Assembly: GCA_937925715.1 (NCBI GenBank) | Contig: CALAMG010000021.1 | Coordinates: forward strand, 1 to 15,871 | Direction: 5' to 3' | Source: an uncultured Collinsella sp. | Lineage (GTDB): Bacteria > Actinomycetota > Coriobacteriia > Coriobacteriales > Coriobacteriaceae | Length of the DNA: 15,871 nucleotides | Shown: positions 13,646 to 15,871 of the stretch, one piece after another | Layout of the letters: every line of letters starts with the position of its first letter | Numbering within the stretch: position 1 is the stretch's first letter | Notes under the pieces: generated by a model | Database searches by the model: none | Seen by the model: the letters and a program-made list of their open reading frames with translations, nothing else | What the model was told of the DNA's origin: nothing | Position numbers and translations under genes: made by a program

Positions 13646-14101
13646 CTACTTCTCTTCTGCTTTGCGAGGTACACGAGTCATCCATTTAGCCATGACAGGC
13701 TGTTTGACCGGTTCGCCATCGAGATTCACACCGCTGACAAATATCCAACGTTTGCTACTCGGTCCGAGAACAGTCCATGCACGGCCATCCTCACCATACA
13801 GAATGTCGCCGAACAAGATGGGCTCCCCATCCGCATCGACAATCTCCTTACGTGCCATTGCGTGGCAGAGCTTACGGAAATTACTGAAGCGATGGGAAAC
13901 CTTTTTATATTCGCCTTTAAGCGTATTGAACTCGTGGCGCAGAGAGCTCAAATCGTTTTGGAGCTTCCCGGTCTCTTCGGCCCGTTCAACCAAAACATGG
14001 AAAGCTTGCTTAGCAGCTTCTCCCGATGCACCGGGAAACACGCTATCAATTGCAAATTCAATCGAACGGATGTCCTTATCGGTAACTTTCTTTTTGCCCA
14101 T
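13646..14101 (-). CDS. Hypothetical protein, coiled coil plus small beta domain
   Basis: A 151-residue protein. ATG 14101 (MGKKKVTDKD) is preferred over the in-frame GTG at 14107, because AGGAG overlaps that GTG and is well placed for the ATG. Residues ~10-30 are a short helical head, ~33-80 a predicted coiled coil (LVERAEETGKLQNDLSSLRHEFN...), and ~88-140 a compact beta segment with EPILFGDILYGEDGRAWTVLG and KRWIFVSG. A 'GDxxYGxDGxAWxV' pattern of this type is something I associate with small phage- or plasmid-borne proteins of this class, but I cannot name the family. It has its own upstream gap with a 6-3-6 inverted repeat and its own terminator, so it is probably a single-gene unit or the second gene after 14185-14574. 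Confidence 0.6.
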   Translation of the reverse strand: MGKKKVTDKDIRSIEFAIDSVFPGASGEAAKQAFHVLVERAEETGKLQNDLSSLRHEFNTLKGEYKKVSHRFSNFRKLCHAMARKEIVDADGEPILFGDILYGEDGRAWTVLGPSSKRWIFVSGVNLDGEPVKQPVMAKWMTRVPRKAEEK

Positions 14102-14141
14102 AGCCACTCCTATCAGCCAGGTTCTATTTATCGTCGAAATC

Positions 14142-14156
14142 TATTGTATCACAATA
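14142..14156. promoter_or_regulatory. 6-3-6 inverted repeat and -10-like box upstream of the coiled-coil gene
   Basis: TATTGT-ATC-ACAATA is a perfect inverted repeat. On the minus strand it contains TACAAT, a fair -10 box, 41 bp upstream of the ATG, with no good -35. It may be a promoter with an operator over it. Confidence 0.4.
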
Positions 14157-14184
14157 CTACGACACCATATTAAAGCACTTGAAA

Positions 14185-14574
14185 TCAGTGCGAACGCTCT
14201 AGCATGTATTCAGTCAACCAACGTCGAAAAGCATTGAGGAACGGTTGGCTGTTCTGTGTATCGGCCCATCCACAGAAACCGATGAAACCATCAGAGTTGA
14301 AGCTTATCGCCTCGCGACCGTTCCACTGGTCAAGACAGTCGATCTTGATATATGCCTTCTCAAGACCACCTTCCGGCTTCATTTTGCAGCACAGGCTGTC
14401 AGACTTCCGACGTGGCGTCATGAAGTGCGGGGTCATCCCGGCACGGTGAGACCTGGCGCACTCGATGGCGATATAGCCCTGGAGGGCATCGAGATCGCAG
14501 TGGCGTATATCGTCGTAAGCAAAGCCGAGTGACGTGAAAAGCTCGCGGCAGAACGCGGAAGTTAGAACTTGCAT
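14185..14574 (-). CDS. Hypothetical protein
   Basis: A 129-residue soluble protein of unrecognised family, starting MQVLTSAFCRELFTSLGFAYDD behind AGAAAGACTCC. Features: CARSHRAGMTPHFMTPRRKSDSLCCKMKP in the middle, then GFIGFCGWADTQNSQPFLNAFRRWLTEYM, a likely strand followed by an amphipathic helix. There are five or more cysteines but no ordered zinc motif. It is divergent from the glycosyltransferase gene and upstream of the coiled-coil gene by about 80 bp. No function is proposed. Confidence 0.6.
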   Translation of the reverse strand: MQVLTSAFCRELFTSLGFAYDDIRHCDLDALQGYIAIECARSHRAGMTPHFMTPRRKSDSLCCKMKPEGGLEKAYIKIDCLDQWNGREAISFNSDGFIGFCGWADTQNSQPFLNAFRRWLTEYMLERSH

Positions 14575-14707
14575 GATGGAGTCTTTCTATTTGAGGTGGT
14601 TGGATGATACTATGATAGCATAATAGGTAATGCGATATCGCATAATTGCGTTGTCACACTTACAACGTCAGCCTTTTAATAAGGTTTGTAATGAAAGGAA
14701 GTCCGCA
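14575..14707. promoter_or_regulatory. Divergent intergenic region with a 14-bp palindrome
   Basis: The region must carry promoters for the leftward hypothetical gene and the rightward glycosyltransferase. It holds the perfect palindrome ATGCGATATCGCAT (14630-14643) and AT-rich -10-like boxes (TATGAT 14611-14616; CATAAT 14619-14624; TATTAT on the minus strand). No box pair has clean spacing, so exact promoters are not assigned. Confidence 0.4.
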
Positions 14708-15640
14708 TTGAGTCGAGATAAGATTGCCGTCATCATTCCCTGCTATAACGAGGCTCTTACCATCGGCAAGGTAATCGATGACTTCCGCCGCGAGCTACCC
14801 GAGGCGTCTGTCTACGTTTACGACAACAACTCGACCGACGGCACCGCCGCCATCGCCCGCTCGCGAGGCGCTGTCGTCAGACTCGAACCCCGCCAAGGCA
14901 AGGGAAACGTCTGCCGCCAGATGTTCCGAGACATCGAAGCCGACTGCTACCTCATGGTCGACGGCGACGATACCTATCCGGCCGAGGCGGCTAAAGCCTT
15001 ATGCGAGCCGATTCTTGCTAAACAGGCCGATATGGTCGTGGGTGACCGTCTATCCAACGGCACCTATGCGCAGCAGAACGCCCGCGCGTTTCATGGCTTC
15101 GGAAACGATTTGGTTCGCTTCATGATTAAGTGGATCTACGGATATGCCTATCCCGATGTCATGACGGGGTATCGGGCTATGTCCAAGTCCTTTATCAAGA
15201 CGTTCCCCGTCCTTTCCGAGGGCTTCCAAATCGAGACCGAGCTCTCGATACACGCCGTCGATCATCGTTGGCGCATCCTGAACATTCCGATTGACTACCG
15301 CGACCGCCCCGAAGGCTCGGTCTCTAAATTGAATACGGTGAGTGACGGTCTGAAGGTGATCGCCATGATCGGCACGCTGTTCAAGGACTACCGCCCGTTA
15401 AAGTTCTTCTCGCTGATCGCTTTGGCGTTCTGCATCGGAGGTCTATGTGCCGGCATGCCTGTAGTGAGTGAGTACCTTGCCACCGGCCTCGTGCCCAGAC
15501 TCCCGACAGCCATCTTAGCCGTAGCGTTCATGTTTATTGCCGCCCTTTCGCTGGCTACTGGATTCATTCTGGATGCCGTGGCGAAAGTCGAGCGCAAGCA
15601 ATGGGAACTGCACGTATACCGCCAAGCTGAGAACGAGTAG
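14708..15640 (+). CDS. Family 2 glycosyltransferase, polyprenyl-phosphate sugar synthase type
   Basis: A 310-residue GT-A-fold enzyme. The frame is open from ATG 14630, but that start lies inside a palindrome and lacks a ribosome site. The TTG at 14708, behind AAAGGAAG (14694-14701), gives MSRDKIAVIIPCYNEALTIG, the normal GT2 beginning. Motifs: IIPCYNE (9-15), YDNNSTDGT (38-46), GKGNVCR (64-70), VDGDD (84-88, metal/nucleotide DxD), then VMTGYRAMSK and GFQIETELSIHA (~172-183). Two C-terminal membrane helices (~234-254 and ~266-288) are typical of GtrB/dolichyl-phosphate mannosyltransferase-like enzymes, which load a sugar from a nucleotide donor onto a polyprenyl-phosphate carrier. Usual partners (a GtrA-like flippase or a membrane glycosyltransferase) are not in the window. 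Sugar and acceptor are unknown. Confidence 0.88.
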   Translation: MSRDKIAVIIPCYNEALTIGKVIDDFRRELPEASVYVYDNNSTDGTAAIARSRGAVVRLEPRQGKGNVCRQMFRDIEADCYLMVDGDDTYPAEAAKALCEPILAKQADMVVGDRLSNGTYAQQNARAFHGFGNDLVRFMIKWIYGYAYPDVMTGYRAMSKSFIKTFPVLSEGFQIETELSIHAVDHRWRILNIPIDYRDRPEGSVSKLNTVSDGLKVIAMIGTLFKDYRPLKFFSLIALAFCIGGLCAGMPVVSEYLATGLVPRLPTAILAVAFMFIAALSLATGFILDAVAKVERKQWELHVYRQAENE

Positions 15641-15647
15641 GGCGATC

Positions 15648-15664
15648 AGACCGTGACGGTCTTT
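15648..15664 (+). terminator. Weak terminator-like hairpin after the glycosyltransferase
   Basis: AGACCG and CGGTCT pair around TGA, followed by only TT(T). The stem is short and the U-tract poor, so termination would be partial. Confidence 0.35.
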
Positions 15665-15718
15665 CAACTGATGCATGCTAGATTCGTTACTAGAAGCGTC
15701 TAGATTATCTGGTTGAAA
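15662..15718. repeat. Concentric inverted repeats in the AT-rich tail
   Basis: TTTCAAC (15662-15668) pairs with GTTGAAA (15712-15718), and CTAGA (15678-15682) with TCTAG (15699-15703). Both share a centre near 15690. The rest of the tail (15719-15816) is AT-rich with no gene seen. Confidence 0.4.
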
Positions 15719-15816
15719 TACGGTTTGATATACAGAATGCCTAAATGAAAGATTTTAACTGCTGCTCAAACCTTTTATAAAATACTTTCTGCATTTTTTG
15801 TTTGAACTCTTCAGCA

Positions 15817-15871
15817 TTGACACTCCCCGTAGTTGAAACCAGGGGATTCTCAGTTCTGCGAGGTCTGCCGT
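15817..15871 (-). mobile_element. Right end of an IS200/IS605-type element (partial, inverted copy)
   Basis: An exact 55-bp reverse complement of bases 1-55. Read on the minus strand it again has the GAGAATC lead-in, hairpin and GAGTGTCAA end, pointing into the window. The match stops at base 15817; bases inside it differ from those after base 55. A second element copy is therefore expected just beyond the right edge, in opposite orientation. Confidence 0.6.

Noticed and set aside
1..15871. Reading the inverted ends as terminal inverted repeats of one 15.8-kb transposon or a linear plasmid
   Set aside because: No transposase, replication or terminal-protein gene is inside, the match is exactly 55 bp, and the left end interrupts an ordinary gene remnant; inward-facing IS ends or an assembly repeat boundary explain it better.
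1..15871. CRISPR array, tRNA or rRNA gene
   Set aside because: No regularly spaced direct repeats and no cloverleaf or rRNA-like segments were seen on either strand.

Overview
The window most likely comes from a high-GC Gram-positive gut bacterium of the class Coriobacteriia (Collinsella-like). This is an inference from style, not a proven assignment. It rests on a very large Cna-B/VaFE surface protein paired with a class B sortase, a DUF5684-type membrane protein, a BspA-type repeat protein, GC-rich codon use and strong AAAGGA-type ribosome binding sites. Several blocks are clearly more AT-rich, notably the Fic locus at about 8.85-9.9 kb, and look acquired. The first 55 and last 55 bases are exact reverse complements. 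They resemble the right end (omega-RNA 3' end) of an IS200/IS605-type element, so a copy probably lies just outside each edge, facing inward.

Layout. 1-700: remnant of a small membrane-protein gene cut by the IS end, followed by an intact tandem paralog; each is followed by the same 24-bp perfect palindrome. 799-1488 (-): a BspA/DUF285-repeat protein, converging on a shared bidirectional terminator. 1489-1829: mostly intergenic. 1830-8857 (+): a 2068-residue adhesin with seven Cna-B E-boxes, a VaFE module and a MAQTG sorting signal, then a terminator and a class B sortase. 8871-9837 (+): a self-contained Fic toxin-antitoxin unit with an operator over its promoter. 9922-11365 (+): an orphan Phd/YefM-like antitoxin co-directional with a single-pass membrane protein that has a Ser/Lys/Asp-rich linker and a Trp/His/Tyr-rich tail, closed by a terminator. 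11487-11889: a tiny hydrophobic peptide ORF in a strongly structured region, reminiscent of type I toxin loci. 11890-14574 (-): five small genes, most unrecognised, including a tandem zinc-ribbon protein and a protein with a C-terminal zinc-finger-like CxxC/CxxxC. 14708-15640 (+): a family 2 glycosyltransferase, then a structured AT-rich tail up to the right IS end.

How the genes work together. The adhesin and sortase form a substrate/enzyme pair: the sortase would anchor the adhesin to peptidoglycan, and the terminator between them would set unequal expression. Adhesin/class B sortase pairs and Fic or Phd stability modules are common on Gram-positive conjugative or integrative elements, so the block may be accessory DNA of one. 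No relaxase, type IV coupling protein, integrase or replication gene is visible, so this stays a hypothesis. The best candidates for undescribed biology are the 11.5-11.8 kb peptide/RNA locus, the minus-strand cluster at 11.9-14.6 kb and the Trp/His-rich membrane protein.
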